Shown here one piece after another: positions 15,929-23,864 of a stretch of DNA of 27,009 nt. This DNA is from JANOXC01 sp031418215. GTDB lineage: Bacteria; Bacteroidota; Bacteroidia; AKYH767-A; OLB10. The stretch's first letter is position 1. Each line of letters begins with the position of its first letter. A model generated the notes under the pieces. The model saw only the letters and a list, made by a program, of their open reading frames with translations, was not told where the DNA came from and made no database searches. Position numbers and translations under genes: made by a program. The stretch is taken from NCBI GenBank assembly GCA_031418215.1, contig JANOXC010000115.1:1-27009 (forward strand). Direction: 5' to 3'.

Positions 15929-16552
15929 ATGGAATATAACACTTCACGAAAAGTCATGACCATCCCAGAGTATGGCAGGAATGTTCAGAAAATGATTGAA
16001 TATACGCTTGAATTACCTACAAAAGAAGAGCGTACTGCAGCTGCCAAAACAATCATTGTGGCTATGACAGTGCTTAACCCGCATATCAAAGAACTAACGG
16101 ATTATAAGCAGATGCTTTGGGATCATTTATACATTATGAGTGATTTCAAATTGGATTGCGATTCTCCGTATCCAATGCCTGCGCCCGATACGATTCATGC
16201 TACTCCTAAACGAATACCTTACCCACAGAAGGCGATAAAATATAAAAACTATGGCAGTATTCTGGAGCAGGTTATTAAGGAAGCCCGCACCATGGAAGAA
16301 GGTCCTGATAAACAGGCTATCAGTGGTATGATTGCCAATTTTATGAAACATTTATTCCTGACTTACAATAAAGACTCAGTAAATGATGAAGTGATCTTTG
16401 AACACCTCAAGGAAATGTCAGGCGGCTTATTAGAGGTTAAGGAAGGAACAAGACTTTCTGCCGTTTATATAGAGCCAAAAGATACTTCAAGACGACCAAA
16501 AAGAAATCTAAACAATAATAGAAAGCGCAATGGAGGCAATCGCGGAAAATAA
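15929..16552 (+). CDS. DUF4290 family protein, function unknown
   Basis: A 207-residue soluble protein that matches the Bacteroidota-specific DUF4290 family: EYNTSRKVMTIPEYGRNVQKM at the start, EERTAAAKTIIVAMTVLNP, then DYKQMLWDHLYIMSDFKLD and NYGSILEQVIKEA. No signal peptide or membrane segment is present. The main body is acidic to neutral and helical, while the last 25 residues are strongly basic and Asn/Arg/Lys/Gly-rich (RRPKRNLNNNRKRNGGNRGK), which suggests a disordered nucleic-acid- or ribosome-binding tail. It lies immediately before murA, four bases away or overlapping depending on the murA start. A link to cell-wall synthesis is therefore plausible from context, but the function is not known to me. 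Confidence 0.85.
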   Translation: MEYNTSRKVMTIPEYGRNVQKMIEYTLELPTKEERTAAAKTIIVAMTVLNPHIKELTDYKQMLWDHLYIMSDFKLDCDSPYPMPAPDTIHATPKRIPYPQKAIKYKNYGSILEQVIKEARTMEEGPDKQAISGMIANFMKHLFLTYNKDSVNDEVIFEHLKEMSGGLLEVKEGTRLSAVYIEPKDTSRRPKRNLNNNRKRNGGNRGK

Positions 16553-16556
16553 ATTG

Positions 16557-17882
16557 ATGGAATCGTCTGTAGCAACAGGAACAAAATTTGAAATTCAGGG
16601 CGGGCATCAACTGAAAGGGGAAATTACGCCTCAGGGTGCCAAGAATGAGGCATTGCAAATTATTTCTGCTGTACTCTTGACATCTGAAGAAGTAGTGATT
16701 TCAAATGTTCCCAATATCAGGGATGTGATGCGCCTTATTGAATTAATGGGCGATTTAGGTGTAGAGGTAAAACGTATCTCGACTGATACTTTTTCTTTCA
16801 AAGCCCAGCATGTTGATCTTGAATTTCTATTATCTGATGATTTTAAAAAGAAAGGAGCCAGCTTAAGGGGGTCTATTATGATCATTGGTCCTATGCTTGC
16901 CCGTTTTGGCAAAGGATATGTGCCGGAGCCGGGTGGGGATAAAATAGGCAGAAGACCGGTGGACACTCATTTGCGGGGATTTGAAAATCTCGGTGCCACT
17001 TTCGAACACCTTCGTGATCAGCGCTTTTATAAAATCAATGCAACGAATCTGAAAGGTGCCTATATGGTGCTTGATGAAGCATCCGTAACCGGAACTGCCA
17101 ATGTTGTGATGGCTGCAAGCCTTGCTCAGGGAACAACAACAATTTATAATGCAGCATGTGAGCCCTATTTACAACAGCTCTGCAAAATGCTGAATAGCAT
17201 GGGTGCGCAAATCACAGGAGTTGGCTCTAATTTATTAACGATTAAAGGAGTAAAATCGTTAGGTGGCTGTAAACACAGGTTGCTTCCCGATATGATTGAA
17301 ATTGGTAGTTTTATTGGACTTGCCGCAACTACAAATTCTGATATTACTATTAAAAACTGCGCTGTTGAAAGCTTAGGTGTTATTCCGAAGGTTTTTCAAA
17401 GGATGGGAATACAATTGGAGTTTATCAATGATGACATACATATTCCTTCACAGGACTCCTACAAAATTCAAAGCTTGATAGATGGCTCAATCCTCACAAT
17501 ACGAGATGGAATTTGGCCTGCGTTTACACCGGATTTAATTTCTGTAGCATTGGTTACGGCTACTCAGGCAAAAGGAAGCGTCCTCATTCATCAATGGATG
17601 TTTGAGAGCCGTTTATTCTTCGTAGACAACCTGATTGATATGGGGGCTAAAATCATCCTTTGCGATCCTCACAGAGCGGTAGTTATTGGATCCAATCGCG
17701 AGACAAAATTACGTGGGATTACGATGTCTTCACCTGATATAAGAGCAGGAGTTTCCATGTTAATTGCAGCCATGACTGCAGATGGCAAAAGTGTGATTAA
17801 TAATATTGAACAAATTGACAGAGGTTATGAGGCCATTGACGTCAGGTTGAATGCCATTGGCGCCAAGATAAAGAGGGTATAA
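16557..17882 (+). CDS. murA: UDP-N-acetylglucosamine 1-carboxyvinyltransferase with Cys-to-Asp active site
   Basis: MurA transfers enolpyruvate from PEP to UDP-GlcNAc, the first committed step of peptidoglycan synthesis. Family motifs are GEITPQGAKNEAL (catalytic Lys-Asn), LRGSIMIIGPMLARFG, GRRPVDTHLRGFENLGA, WPAFTPDLISVAL (the Asp equivalent to E. coli Asp305) and SPDIRAGVSMLIAA (the Arg equivalent to Arg397). In the mobile loop, E. coli has PGGC (Cys115, the fosfomycin target); here it is PGGD, with GAT at 16938-16940 encoding Asp128. Asp at this site is known to keep activity and prevent fosfomycin alkylation, as in mycobacteria and chlamydiae. Start 16557 gives 441 residues and lies four bases after the DUF4290 stop. 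An in-frame ATG at 16530 would add nine residues, overlap that gene by 23 bases, and move further from the family length (about 420-435). Confidence 0.94.
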   Translation: MESSVATGTKFEIQGGHQLKGEITPQGAKNEALQIISAVLLTSEEVVISNVPNIRDVMRLIELMGDLGVEVKRISTDTFSFKAQHVDLEFLLSDDFKKKGASLRGSIMIIGPMLARFGKGYVPEPGGDKIGRRPVDTHLRGFENLGATFEHLRDQRFYKINATNLKGAYMVLDEASVTGTANVVMAASLAQGTTTIYNAACEPYLQQLCKMLNSMGAQITGVGSNLLTIKGVKSLGGCKHRLLPDMIEIGSFIGLAATTNSDITIKNCAVESLGVIPKVFQRMGIQLEFINDDIHIPSQDSYKIQSLIDGSILTIRDGIWPAFTPDLISVALVTATQAKGSVLIHQWMFESRLFFVDNLIDMGAKIILCDPHRAVVIGSNRETKLRGITMSSPDIRAGVSMLIAAMTADGKSVINNIEQIDRGYEAIDVRLNAIGAKIKRV

Positions 17883-18075
17883 ATTAGCCTCAATAATTAA
17901 ATCTTTGCAACTGGTTAATGTCCTAAACACTTAAATCAAACAACAACTAAAGTTAGTTAATAATGGATAAAACGTGAATTTGAGCCTTAAGTTAAATTTT
18001 TTTTGCTTTGATGGTATCATTTTTGCGAAATTTGCCGTTCTCAATAAAAATAATAAACTAATCTAAAAACAAAGC

Positions 18076-18612
18076 ATGAAAAAATTAACTTTCTTATTAG
18101 TCATCGTTGCTGCTTCGGCATTCATTTTAGCTTTCAGAACCCTTCCAGCAGAGAATAAATATGGAACAAATGTGGGTGATAAAGCAATTGAGTTGGCCTT
18201 TTCAACCCCAGATGGAAAAACACTTGCTCTTTCATCTTTAAAGGGTAAAGTGGTTTTAATAGATTTTTGGGCAAGCTGGTGCGGACCTTGCCGGATGGAG
18301 AACCCAAATGTGGTTTCAGCCTATAAGAAGTATAAAGACGAGAAATTTAAGAACGGAAAAGGATTCACTGTGTTTGGTGTATCTTTAGATCGTGATAAAG
18401 ATGCCTGGATGAAGGCTATTGAACGTGATGGTTTAGAATGGACAAGCCACGTTAGTGACCTGGGTGGTTGGCAGTCACGCCCCGCAGCAATTTATGGTGT
18501 CAATTCCATACCAACCAACTGGTTAATTGATGGAAATGGTATCATAGTAGGAAGAAACTTAAGAGGTCCTGCATTAGATGCAGCTTTGGATCAGATTATA
18601 GAGAAAAAATAG
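18076..18612 (+). CDS. TlpA-like thioredoxin-fold protein, secreted or membrane-tethered
   Basis: A 178-residue redoxin of the TlpA/ResA class. Residues 1-20 form a hydrophobic signal or anchor (MKKLTFLLVIVAASAFILAF). The thioredoxin fold then begins with the AhpC/TSA-like NVGDKAIELAFSTPDGK and SLKGKVVLIDFWASWCGPCRME, with redox Cys69 and Cys72 and the cis-Pro region SIPTNWLID (Pro146). The insertion typical of TlpA/ResA lies between the active site and the cis-Pro strand. Such proteins reduce disulfides outside the cytoplasm, for instance in cytochrome c maturation or in keeping secreted proteins reduced. No ccm gene is nearby, so the partner is unknown. It lies 193 bases after murA and ends at a strong terminator, so it is probably monocistronic. 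TAnnTTTG-like boxes at 18018-18034 each have one mismatch. Confidence 0.88.
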   Translation: MKKLTFLLVIVAASAFILAFRTLPAENKYGTNVGDKAIELAFSTPDGKTLALSSLKGKVVLIDFWASWCGPCRMENPNVVSAYKKYKDEKFKNGKGFTVFGVSLDRDKDAWMKAIERDGLEWTSHVSDLGGWQSRPAAIYGVNSIPTNWLIDGNGIIVGRNLRGPALDAALDQIIEKK

Positions 18613-18635
18613 ATTTTTAGGTTAGCTTTTCTGAA

Positions 18636-18671
18636 AAAGGGTGTAACGCTTGCGTTGCGCCCTTTGTTTTT
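18636..18671 (+). terminator. Intrinsic terminator of the TlpA-like gene
   Basis: The arms 18636-18649 and 18652-18665 pair over 14 positions with two G-U pairs (AAAGGGTGTAACGC with GCGTTGCGCCCTTT). The central pairs must open to form a loop. A GTTTTT run follows. It sits 24 bases after the stop codon. Confidence 0.88.
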
Positions 18672-18770
18672 ATACTTCAATCCCTTCTTTTGAAGCAATA
18701 AACTCGAACCATCGTTTTCTATTATTTCATTAAAAATTGTAAGCATTAAACGAGTAATTTCGCCTGTCAA

Positions 18771-18804
18771 TTTGTCCTTGCTAAGTGAGATGGCAATATA
18801 TTTG
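18771..18804 (+). promoter_or_regulatory. Promoter of grpE-dnaJ
   Basis: TTTG (18771-18774) and a perfect TATATTTG (18797-18804) are 22 bases apart, matching the vegetative promoter of this phylum. I see no CIRCE inverted repeat (TTAGCACTC-N9-GAGTGCTAA) and no sigma-32-like element in the 209-base gap. Confidence 0.6.
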
Positions 18805-18821
18805 AATACGAGAGAAAATTA

Positions 18822-19424
18822 ATGTATAAAATCAGGAATCTTTTTACAACAGCAAAGAACATGAAAGAAGAAAGAAAAAAAACCAATGGCGACAAGGTTA
18901 TGGAAAATAATATGGAGGAAGAATTAAAATTGCAATCTGAGGTTGAAGGATCTGAGCAAAAACCTTTAGAATCGAATATAGAAGAAATGCTTAGTATCGA
19001 ATTAGCGGAATTAAAAGAACAGCATCTACGTTTATACGCAGAGTTTGATAATTTCAAGAAGCGGAGCCTTAAAGAACGGATGGAATTACTAAAATCAGCC
19101 GGTTCCGAAATGCTGTTAGCTATGTTACCTGTTTTAGATGATTTCGAAAGAGCCATAAAAGCATCTGCTGAAATGGATAAAAAGGATCCAATGAAGGAAG
19201 GTGTTTTACTTGTTTATCATAAATTCAATGGTATTCTGGAGCAGAAGGGATTGAAGGTAATGGAATCAGTTGGGACACCTTTTGATGCTGATTTACAGGA
19301 AGCTATTTCCAGTATACCTGTTGAAGATTCCAAAATGAAAGGAATGATTGTTGATGAAATTGAAAAGGGATATACTTTTAATGATAAGGTAATTCGTCAT
19401 GCAAAAGTCGTGATAGGAAGCTAA
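18822..19424 (+). CDS. grpE: Nucleotide exchange factor GrpE
   Basis: GrpE releases ADP from DnaK in the Hsp70 cycle. The protein is up to 200 residues: a charged, probably disordered N-terminus, a long helix for dimerisation (roughly residues 50-100, containing LRLYAEFDNFKKRSLKERMEL), then the four-helix bundle (LLAMLPVLDDFERAI) and a C-terminal beta domain with the family motif GTPFDADLQEAIS and EKGYTFNDKVIRHAKVVI. The ATG at 18822 is 17 bases after the -7 box. An in-frame ATG at 18861 (beginning MKEERKK) would remove a slightly hydrophobic 13-residue start that is unusual for GrpE and may be the real one. dnaJ follows after 105 bases; dnaK is not in the window. Confidence 0.93.
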   Translation: MYKIRNLFTTAKNMKEERKKTNGDKVMENNMEEELKLQSEVEGSEQKPLESNIEEMLSIELAELKEQHLRLYAEFDNFKKRSLKERMELLKSAGSEMLLAMLPVLDDFERAIKASAEMDKKDPMKEGVLLVYHKFNGILEQKGLKVMESVGTPFDADLQEAISSIPVEDSKMKGMIVDEIEKGYTFNDKVIRHAKVVIGS

Positions 19425-19455
19425 TTTATATATATATAATATTTTTAATGATGGT

Positions 19456-19492
19456 GATATGTGTGTTATTGTTTTTATAAATAACATATATC
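19456..19492 (+). promoter_or_regulatory. Imperfect hairpin in the grpE-dnaJ spacer
   Basis: TGTTATT (19464-19470) pairs with AATAACA (19480-19486), and GATAT (19456-19460) pairs with ATATC (19488-19492) outside a small internal loop; the hairpin loop is nine bases. No T run follows, so it is not a standard terminator. It may stabilise the grpE 3' end or mark a processing site. It ends 37 bases before the dnaJ ATG. Confidence 0.35.
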
Positions 19493-19529
19493 ATAACGAT
19501 CTTTAACATCAATACAATAAACATTTTAA

Positions 19530-20678
19530 ATGTCGAAACGAGATTATTACGAAATACTTGGAGTTGAGAAGAATGCTAAGGAAGCTGATATAAAAAAAGC
19601 GTATCGTCAGATGGCATTGAAATTTCATCCTGATAAAAATCCCGGTGATAAGCCTTCAGAAGAAAAATTTAAGGAAGCTGCGGAAGCTTATGAGGTTTTA
19701 AGTGATGCTGAGAAACGTCAGCGTTATGACCAATTTGGACATAAAGGCGTTGGTGGGGCAGGAGGTGGAGGCCATCACATGAATATGGATGATATCTTCA
19801 GTCAGTTCGGTGATGTTTTTGGCGGGCATAATCCTTTTGAAAGTTTCTTTGGTGGCGGTCGCAGCGGCGGTGGAGGACGAGCAGTTAATCGTGGTTCAAA
19901 TCTTCGTATCAAAGTAAAACTTACGCTTGAAGAAATTGCTCATGGAGTAGAAAAGAAAATAAAAGTCAATAAAGGAATTCCTTGTTCCGCTTGCAGTGGC
20001 TCCGGTGCACAGGGAACGAATGCTTTTACAAGTTGTGGTACCTGCAAAGGAAGCGGACATGTGCGCAGAGTAACCAATACTATTCTTGGTCAAATGCAAA
20101 CAACATCTACTTGTCCAACATGTAATGGCGAAGGACAAGTTATTACAAATAAATGCAAAACTTGTCATGGAAGTGGTTTGCAGCATGGTGAAGAAGTGAT
20201 TACCATAAACATTCCTGCCGGTGTGGCCGAAGGAATGCAACTCAATGTAAGTGGTAAAGGAAATGCTGCTGAACGTGGAGGCGTACCTGGCGACTTGCTT
20301 ATTGTGATTGAGGAGTTAGCCCACGATGAACTGGAACGTGATGGTGATAATCTTTATTATGACCTATATATAAATTTCGCTGACGCATCTTTAGGGACCA
20401 ATGTGGAGATTCCAACTTTAGACGGGCGCGTAAAAATAAAAATTGACTCAGGAACACATTCAGGAAAAGTACTTAGATTAAAAAGCAAAGGACTTCCTCA
20501 TGTAAATAGCCATTCACGAGGTGACCTATTAATAAACATCAATGTTTGGACACCGCAGCATCTTTCTGCCGATGAGAAGAAGTTACTGGAGAAATTACGA
20601 GAATCGCATAACTTCATACCTAGTCCAGGTAAAAATCAAAAGAGCTTTTTTGAGCGTATGAAAGAGTATTTTAATTAA
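19530..20678 (+). CDS. dnaJ: Molecular chaperone DnaJ
   Basis: A 382-residue type I Hsp40, the J-protein that stimulates DnaK ATPase and delivers substrates. Domains: J domain (about residues 4-70, HPD at 33-35), Gly/Phe-rich linker (about 72-118), then a zinc-finger region with four CxxCxGxG modules beginning at Cys152, Cys169, Cys195 and Cys209 (the third ends GEG), and two C-terminal substrate-binding barrels (INIPAGVAEGMQLNVSGKGNA, then GTHSGKVLRLKSKGLPHV). All key residues are present and the length is normal. It shares the strand and probably the transcript with grpE. Its end is 32 bases from the end of the convergent T9SS gene. Confidence 0.97.
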   Translation: MSKRDYYEILGVEKNAKEADIKKAYRQMALKFHPDKNPGDKPSEEKFKEAAEAYEVLSDAEKRQRYDQFGHKGVGGAGGGGHHMNMDDIFSQFGDVFGGHNPFESFFGGGRSGGGGRAVNRGSNLRIKVKLTLEEIAHGVEKKIKVNKGIPCSACSGSGAQGTNAFTSCGTCKGSGHVRRVTNTILGQMQTTSTCPTCNGEGQVITNKCKTCHGSGLQHGEEVITINIPAGVAEGMQLNVSGKGNAAERGGVPGDLLIVIEELAHDELERDGDNLYYDLYINFADASLGTNVEIPTLDGRVKIKIDSGTHSGKVLRLKSKGLPHVNSHSRGDLLININVWTPQHLSADEKKLLEKLRESHNFIPSPGKNQKSFFERMKEYFN

Positions 20679-20710
20679 TCTTGGAATATTTATGAATAAG
20701 AACAATGTTG

Positions 20711-23248
20711 TTATTCAATCATCAATTTCTGATTGATTGTTCCTTCAGAAGTGTGCAGTTGAATTAGATAAGTTCCTTGCTCAAATGGGGATGATATTTT
20801 GTATCCATTCTGCAGTTCTACTTTCGATATAGTTGCCTTAAATACATTTTTCCCAATCATATCGGTTATTTCTAAAGTCGCGTCAGCATTTATTCCTTTT
20901 GCAATTAATGTAAACTCACCATGCGTCGGATTAGGGTAAATCAGGAATGTGTTTTCATTAGCTTTCAAATCCTGAACGCCAACAGAATTATTAATAATGA
21001 TTGATGCAACATCATCACTACTTGCCTGATCACCGGCCGATGCAATCATGGCTGCAATGTGATATTCATTTCCCTGCGTTAAGTTTGCAAGTGTTGTAAA
21101 TGTATATTCAAGACTGTCGCCCGGATTTAGTACAATTGATGTTGACTCAAGCGCCAGTTGATTTCCATTGATAAAACAATACAAATCCGGATTGTTGATC
21201 ACAGTTGATCCTGTGTTGTGCAACATTACTTTAACAGCAGTAGTTGCACTAAGATCATTATCCGTTAATGGAAAGTTGATGCTTGTTGCAGAGGCATTAT
21301 GATAGGATGCCCCATCAATATATACATCAGATTTCTCAACTAAAAATGCATGAATCTTGTAATGAGGTTCTGTGTGACTGCCTCCGTTATATCCTGTATT
21401 CAATAAATTTGTGTAAGGCTGTAATACATAATCAATAGCAATGTTTTGTCCTGCCACTAACTGAGCATTAAGGTTCACCATAAGAGGCTGCACTTCCTGT
21501 CCGGGGCACCAACCTGCACGGGAATATAGCCATGTACCAGCCTGGTTATTGCAAGTGTTTTGACCACAGTTCGTTTTCCATAGAAAATGGGAGGCTACGG
21601 TAAAGCCATTGACAACAACAGTGTGTGTTTTTGGAGAAAACTCTGCAGCATTATCAGTGTTCGCTTGTCCATGCCCTGAATTTGTCATGCGTAGTTCAAG
21701 CTCTTGCGTATTTGAATTGGTTGTTACATTTTGCAATGGCAGATCATATGAAACATTAGGATCACCATAAACCCAATTATCAGTTTCCCATAAACGTGTA
21801 ACTTTTTGATAAGGATATCCTGTTTGACTCTCAACGAATGTAAGTGTAACCGTCAACAACCAACCATTGGCACCCCAAACCTGAATGTAAGATTCAAAGT
21901 TACAAGCTCCCACCAACATCGATTTAAAACTAGTAACATCTACTGTCCAAGGGCCACAACCCTTACCGTAAGGTGTAATGAACCTGGCCAATTCATAAGA
22001 TTGGCCATCTTTCAACAGTGATATTTTCGCAGGTTGATCCCAAGGATCGCAACCCCCAACAGGGCAAGCAACAGTAATATTCATCAGTATCTGGCTGTAC
22101 TTTGTGTTTTCATCAGGTAGCGGAACCTTTGAAAGATGCGATTGACCGTTAGCACCGAAATCATGTCTTATACCTGAAAATAGTGTGATAGTGTTATTAC
22201 TACCAATGGTCCGAATAAAAGTGTAACTTGTAGTATCGTTCAGCAAATTGAAATCACCGGTTAGCGTGCAAAATACTTTTAGTGAATAATTTGGCGCCAC
22301 ACCTCCTTCAATTACATTGTGAAATGCGTAATCATATTCTTCATTGGGAGCAAGTGTGTCATTTACCATTTCAATAACTGGTGTTCCGGAGTCTAAGAGA
22401 TACCCCACCATGAATCCGGATATACTATCACTACTGTTGTTTTTGAACTTAGCACGCACGCGTGATGCATGTGAGAAGAAAGTAATTTTGTCGGGAGCTA
22501 ATATCGCAACAGTACTAAGGTCAGATCCTCCGATGGCATAACCCGGCGCCCAAGGATTGACTGGGAAATTTACAAGTGTACCCAATGAGTTTGTAGTTGT
22601 TGTTATTTCATTCGGTGTAGTTGTACCTGTTACCTGATTAAACTTGTAATAGCCAACGAGACCGGGCTCATTATTGGGAAGATCAACGGTATCATTGGCA
22701 ATGATCTGCGCTTGTGTACGGGCAACATTCCAGATCCTTACTTCATCAACATAACCCTGGAAAGCCCTTCCGGGATAGCCGGTACTTTCTCCTATTTGTA
22801 ACCCAACCGTTGATGCAGCAGTAGGATTGGAAGTAGTTGCTGCAACCAAATTACCATTTATATATATACTCATGGTGCCATTATCAAATACCCCTGCAAC
22901 ATGATACCAGATATTAGTTTGCATAATGGATGCGCTCATTACTTCTGTCCATACACCACCACCATTGCCAACTGTAAAACTCAATTTGCCATTTGCGCCG
23001 CACCGCAGTACATAGCCTGATTGATTTGTTGCATCTTTTCCGATAATTGTTCCCTGAAAAACCTGAGACTTCCATTGGGTGGCATTAATCCATGCTTCCA
23101 GCGTCAACGTGTTGGCTGAATTGAAAACTGCATTCGCTGGGACTGTTACCTTATCATCAATTCCATCAAACAAAAGGCTGTTTTGCTGAGCGAAGGAATT
23201 CAGCGCAATAACAATGCAAAAAATCGAAAGAAATATTTTATTTTTCAT
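20711..23248 (-). CDS. Secreted LamG plus PNGase F-like protein with T9SS sorting domain
   Basis: An 845-residue exported protein. Signal peptide 1-20; LamG/concanavalin A-like lectin domain about 22-190 (SLLFDGIDDKVTVP, LTLEAWI, YVDEVRIWNVARTQAQI); an Ig/CARDB-like domain about 242-348; a PNGase F-like two-lobed region about 352-640; a second CARDB-like domain about 640-755; and a T9SS type A tail 765-845 (FLIYPNPTHGEF). Homology to Flavobacterium/Elizabethkingia PNGase F, which cuts N-glycans from asparagine, rests on CDPWD, YELARFITPYGKG, VDVTSFKSMLVG, KTHTVVVNG and RAGWCPG (577-583). Against PNGase F catalytic residues: Asp60 is Asp404, Glu206 is Glu536, but Glu118 aligns with Gln456 (CAG, 21881-21883). 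Activity on classical N-glycans is therefore uncertain; it may bind glycans or act on another substrate. Confidence 0.85.
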   Translation of the reverse strand: MKNKIFLSIFCIVIALNSFAQQNSLLFDGIDDKVTVPANAVFNSANTLTLEAWINATQWKSQVFQGTIIGKDATNQSGYVLRCGANGKLSFTVGNGGGVWTEVMSASIMQTNIWYHVAGVFDNGTMSIYINGNLVAATTSNPTAASTVGLQIGESTGYPGRAFQGYVDEVRIWNVARTQAQIIANDTVDLPNNEPGLVGYYKFNQVTGTTTPNEITTTTNSLGTLVNFPVNPWAPGYAIGGSDLSTVAILAPDKITFFSHASRVRAKFKNNSSDSISGFMVGYLLDSGTPVIEMVNDTLAPNEEYDYAFHNVIEGGVAPNYSLKVFCTLTGDFNLLNDTTSYTFIRTIGSNNTITLFSGIRHDFGANGQSHLSKVPLPDENTKYSQILMNITVACPVGGCDPWDQPAKISLLKDGQSYELARFITPYGKGCGPWTVDVTSFKSMLVGACNFESYIQVWGANGWLLTVTLTFVESQTGYPYQKVTRLWETDNWVYGDPNVSYDLPLQNVTTNSNTQELELRMTNSGHGQANTDNAAEFSPKTHTVVVNGFTVASHFLWKTNCGQNTCNNQAGTWLYSRAGWCPGQEVQPLMVNLNAQLVAGQNIAIDYVLQPYTNLLNTGYNGGSHTEPHYKIHAFLVEKSDVYIDGASYHNASATSINFPLTDNDLSATTAVKVMLHNTGSTVINNPDLYCFINGNQLALESTSIVLNPGDSLEYTFTTLANLTQGNEYHIAAMIASAGDQASSDDVASIIINNSVGVQDLKANENTFLIYPNPTHGEFTLIAKGINADATLEITDMIGKNVFKATISKVELQNGYKISSPFEQGTYLIQLHTSEGTINQKLMIE

Positions 23249-23316
23249 AAAATGAAATGGATTTATGGTTAATGGAACATTTGTGTCAATGAAAATTTGA
23301 AATTCAGTATTATCAA

Positions 23317-23326
23317 GTAAAAGTAA
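23317..23326 (-). promoter_or_regulatory. Candidate promoter element of the PNGase F-like gene
   Basis: TTACTTTTAC on the minus strand, 69 bases before the ATG, includes TACTTTTA (one mismatch to TAnnTTTG). It is identical to the element before the other complete T9SS gene. The -33 part is not recognisable. Confidence 0.3.
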
Positions 23327-23452
23327 TAAAAAGCCGGAATATTTAAAAGGAACCTCAAATCCGCAAAGTTTTATTAGAAAGGGCAGCTTTTTTCGGGTTT
23401 CATTTTTTTGAGACAGAGAAAAGCAAGGCAGGTTAGTAAATAAATTTATCGA

Positions 23453-23848
23453 TTATGGTTTATTAGTTTCAATCAAGTCCCATTGATTGCCGTATAAGTC
23501 TAGGAATATTGCAACAGTTCCCCAGTTTTCTTTTGCTGGTTCTCTTGTAAAAATTATGCCATTTTCCAGCATTCTTTTATTGTCCCTCCTTATATCGTCT
23601 GTATGAAGAAAAAGAAAAACACGACCGCCAGTTTGATTGCCAACACTGTTAATCTGTGATTCATTGGCGGCTTTTGCCAATAAAAGACAACATCCCTTTG
23701 AGCCGGGAGGACGAATCAAGACCCATCTTTTTGAATCGCTCAAAGTAGTGTCTTCTACTAGTGTAAAAAGCAGTTTTTTAGTATAGAACGATATTGCTTC
23801 ATCATAATCTTTTACAACTAAAGCAATATATGCGAGCTCTTGATGCAT
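23453..23848 (-). CDS. VOC superfamily (glyoxalase/bleomycin-resistance fold) protein
   Basis: A 131-residue single-module VOC protein: beta-alpha-beta-beta-beta units beginning ELAYIALVVKDYDEAISFYTKKL and GRVFLFLHTDDIRRDNKRMLENG, and ending DLYGNQWDLIE with the usual C-terminal Glu. In glyoxalase I-type members the first strand carries a His ligand (HxxLxV); here that place is Tyr (AYIALVV), so the metal site differs. This variant is common in uncharacterised VOC proteins, and no substrate can be assigned. It starts 16 bases after the RlmI-type gene on the same strand, so it is probably the last gene of that operon. No terminator is clear beyond it. Confidence 0.8.
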   Translation of the reverse strand: MHQELAYIALVVKDYDEAISFYTKKLLFTLVEDTTLSDSKRWVLIRPPGSKGCCLLLAKAANESQINSVGNQTGGRVFLFLHTDDIRRDNKRMLENGIIFTREPAKENWGTVAIFLDLYGNQWDLIETNKP

Positions 23849-23864
23849 AATTTATATATATTAT

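Noticed and set aside
16127..16351. Antisense open frames inside the DUF4290, murA, copA and other genes
   Set aside because: They lie wholly within strong genes on the other strand, show no recognisable domain, and have the composition expected of shadows.
17942..17963. Small palindrome around AACTAAAGTTAGTT after murA
   Set aside because: The arms are only six AT-rich bases with a two-base centre and no T run; it is likely chance.
18613..18821. CIRCE or other heat-shock operator before grpE
   Set aside because: No TTAGCACTC-N9-GAGTGCTAA inverted repeat is present; only a vegetative-type promoter is seen.
20694..20720. Inverted repeat GAATAAGAACAA / TTGTTATTC at the dnaJ-T9SS convergence
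   Set aside because: Pairing is interrupted, it overlaps a stop codon, and it lacks a T run, so I did not call it a terminator.
23453..23848. Missing first metal ligand in the VOC protein as a novelty
   Set aside because: Tyr at this position is, to my knowledge, frequent in uncharacterised VOC proteins, so it is noted in the annotation but not raised as a finding.
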